From an uncultured Collinsella sp. (GTDB lineage: Bacteria > Actinomycetota > Coriobacteriia > Coriobacteriales > Coriobacteriaceae): a DNA stretch of 17,929 nt. The stretch is taken from NCBI GenBank assembly GCA_934650975.1, contig CAKUFW010000038.1, positions 1 through 17,929 of the forward strand, given 5' to 3'. This document shows, piece after piece, positions 16,759 to 17,929 of the stretch (the stretch's first letter is position 1; the number at the start of each line of letters is the position of its first letter). Under the pieces are notes generated by a model, which saw only the letters and a program-made list of their open reading frames with translations, did not search any database and was not told where the DNA came from. Both the position numbers and the translations under genes were made by a program.

Positions 16759-16781
16759 TCGGGCCCCAACGACCCGCGCAT

Positions 16782-16790
16782 TGGTATACC
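16782..16790 (+). promoter_or_regulatory. Possible extended -10 promoter of the HAD gene
   Basis: TGGTATACC fits the TG-N-TATAAT extended -10 pattern in its first part and lies 55 bases before the start codon; no convincing -35 is seen. Confidence 0.35.
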
Positions 16791-16845
16791 ATGTACGCCG
16801 CTTGCGAATACATCCAACACCGCCACACTACCCAGAAAGGGCCCC

Positions 16846-17667
16846 ATGGACGCCACATTCAGCCACATCAAAGCCGTGTTCTGCGATATCGACGGCACGC
16901 TGCTCACAAGCGAGCACACGGTGTCCCCGCGCACCGTGGCCGCGATCCGCGCCCTGCGCGAGCGCGGCGTGCTCTTTGGCCTGTGCACCGGGCGCGACGC
17001 CCACGCGACCGAGGCCATGTATGAGCTCTGGGGCATCAACGGCCTGGTGGACGTGATGGTGGGCTGTGGCGGCGCCGAGGTCATCGACCGCGCGCACGGT
17101 ATCAACGAGCTGAGCTACCCGCTGCCGGGCGAAACCATCGCGCGCATCTGCAAGCACATGGCGGACCTTCCGGCAACGCCCGTTTGCCCCCGAGACGGCG
17201 TGTTCTACGTTCCCGAGAGCAATGCGTGCGTCGAGCACTTGTCGCAGGTCGATGGCGTGCCCTATAAGGTGGTCGACTTTGACGAGTTCCTGCGCGAGCC
17301 GCAGCCCAAGGTGATGTTTACCATGGCGCCCGAGGTGATGCCGCAGGTCATCGAGCGCGCATCGACGTTCGTCGACGACACCGTCAAGGCGGCCGCCCTG
17401 CAAACCACGCAGCGCCTCTACGAGTTCATGGATCCGCGCGTATCCAAGACGCGCGGCCTTGTGCGCGTGGCGGAGCTCAACGACATGGAGCTCCAGAACA
17501 TCTGCGTGTTTGGCGACGCGGATAACGACACCTGCATGGTGGCCGACGCCGGCGTGGGCGTGGCCATGGCAAACGGCAGCGAGGCCACCCGCGCCGCCGC
17601 CGACTTTGTGACCGCGAGCAACGACGAAGACGGCATCGCGATCTTTATCCAGGAGCATCTGCTTTAG
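16846..17667 (+). CDS. Cof-type HAD-superfamily (IIB) phosphatase
   Basis: Predicted Mg-dependent phosphatase acting on small phosphorylated metabolites such as sugar phosphates. The ATG at 16846 follows AGAAAGG. The 273-residue length is normal for the group. Motif I is FCDIDGTL with nucleophile Asp14 and acid Asp16; motif II is CTGR with Thr48; motif III Lys is probably Lys201 (SKTRGL, where the family more often has a K-G pair); motif IV is GDADND (223-228). A type IIB cap lies between, at about 80-190. The ending VGVAMANGSEATRAAADFV is the usual Cof C-terminal block. The gene stands alone and is bracketed by the same two repeat families on each side (B3, A3 before; A4, B4 after). Exact substrate cannot be told. 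Confidence 0.93.
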   Translation: MDATFSHIKAVFCDIDGTLLTSEHTVSPRTVAAIRALRERGVLFGLCTGRDAHATEAMYELWGINGLVDVMVGCGGAEVIDRAHGINELSYPLPGETIARICKHMADLPATPVCPRDGVFYVPESNACVEHLSQVDGVPYKVVDFDEFLREPQPKVMFTMAPEVMPQVIERASTFVDDTVKAAALQTTQRLYEFMDPRVSKTRGLVRVAELNDMELQNICVFGDADNDTCMVADAGVGVAMANGSEATRAAADFVTASNDEDGIAIFIQEHLL

Positions 17668-17681
17668 CGATAGGGCAAAAA

Positions 17682-17714
17682 CCACCACAATGGGGACAGG
17701 CACCTTTGCGGTGG
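17682..17714 (+). repeat. Family A repeat, copy A4
   Basis: CCACCACAATGG (17682-17693), GGACAGGCA, CCTTTGCGGTGG (17703-17714). Each arm carries one change relative to A1 and they do not compensate each other. It lies 14 bases after the HAD stop codon. Confidence 0.75.
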
Positions 17715-17724
17715 TCGGGCTTCC

Positions 17725-17789
17725 AAACCATCACAACATTCAACGAAAATCGCGATTTTGCCGAAAAACGTCAAATGTTGGGACGGTTT
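17725..17789 (-). repeat. Family B hairpin, copy B4 (mixed form)
   Basis: Left arm AAACCATCACAACATT (17725-17740) resembles B3; right arm AATGTTGGGACGGTTT (17774-17789) is that of B1/B2, leaving two mismatches. The core from 17745 to 17770 is identical to B3 over 26 bases, including AAAATCGCGATTTT (17746-17759). It is followed by T and may end the HAD transcript. Confidence 0.75.
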
Positions 17790-17908
17790 TGGTTGTGGGC
17801 GGGATGGTTTTCGCCGCAGGTCCGCCGGGTCGCGCCCTGCCGTCCCGCTGCTCTCGTTACGTTTTCGCTGCATTTGGGTAAAGCGCCTGCTCCAAGCCGG
17901 CGTTGCCC

Positions 17909-17916
17909 TGTATACT
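17909..17916 (+). promoter_or_regulatory. Probable promoter of a gene beyond the window
   Basis: TGTATACT at 17909-17916 is a good -10 (TATACT, five of six consensus bases). No clear -35 lies at the expected distance. From 17790 to the window end no gene start is seen, so the promoter would serve the next gene downstream. Confidence 0.4.
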
Positions 17917-17929
17917 AGAGCGGTTTAAC

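Noticed and set aside
11222..17789. CRISPR array made of the recurring palindromes
   Set aside because: Copies are hundreds to thousands of bases apart, differ in sequence and orientation, have no regular spacers, and no cas gene is present.

Overview
The window looks like chromosomal DNA from a Coriobacteriia member, most likely Collinsella. The reasons are the high GC, the strong preference for GC-ending codons, small dense operons, and the large number of intergenic palindromes whose arms recur (CCACCACAAAGG/CCTTTGTGGTGG and CCGTCCCAACATTCGA/TCGAATGTTGGGACGG). The genus call is inference from gene content and repeat style; no rRNA or other marker is present.

Layout. (1) 1-2218: the 3' part of a winged-helix response regulator with an unusual receiver domain, a terminator-like repeat, then a membrane-anchored HtrA protease. 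(2) 2219-2667: a non-coding stretch with the htrA terminator, a short dispersed motif and a 204-bp element bounded by perfect 31-bp inverted repeats. (3) 2668-4896: NAD-dependent DNA ligase ligA, converging through a shared terminator on (4) a minus-strand MATE efflux pump and MerR-type regulator (4955-7200), read from a promoter with the 19-bp spacer typical of MerR control. (5) 7393-11173: a divergent operon for a heterodimeric ABC exporter with one degenerate and one intact ATPase subunit. (6) 11222-12526: a lone gene for an AbiEi/DUF559-like protein with a Vsr-type nuclease fold, of different codon use, lying between two direct copies of a long hairpin. (7) 12658-15022: molybdenum cofactor genes, moaA followed by a moaC-mobB gene fusion. 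(8) 15023-15357: a palindrome-rich leader, then an MFS transporter (15358-16638). (9) 16643-17789: a Cof-type HAD phosphatase bracketed on both sides by the same two repeat families, then a probable promoter for a gene beyond the window.

Working together: the MATE/MerR pair forms a self-contained drug-responsive efflux unit; the ABC pair is one transporter; moaA and moaC supply the first step of cofactor synthesis (GTP to cyclic pyranopterin monophosphate), while the fused MobB belongs to the late nucleotide-attachment step. The least explained parts are the repeat families, the 204-bp inverted-repeat element, and the hairpin-flanked nuclease-like gene.
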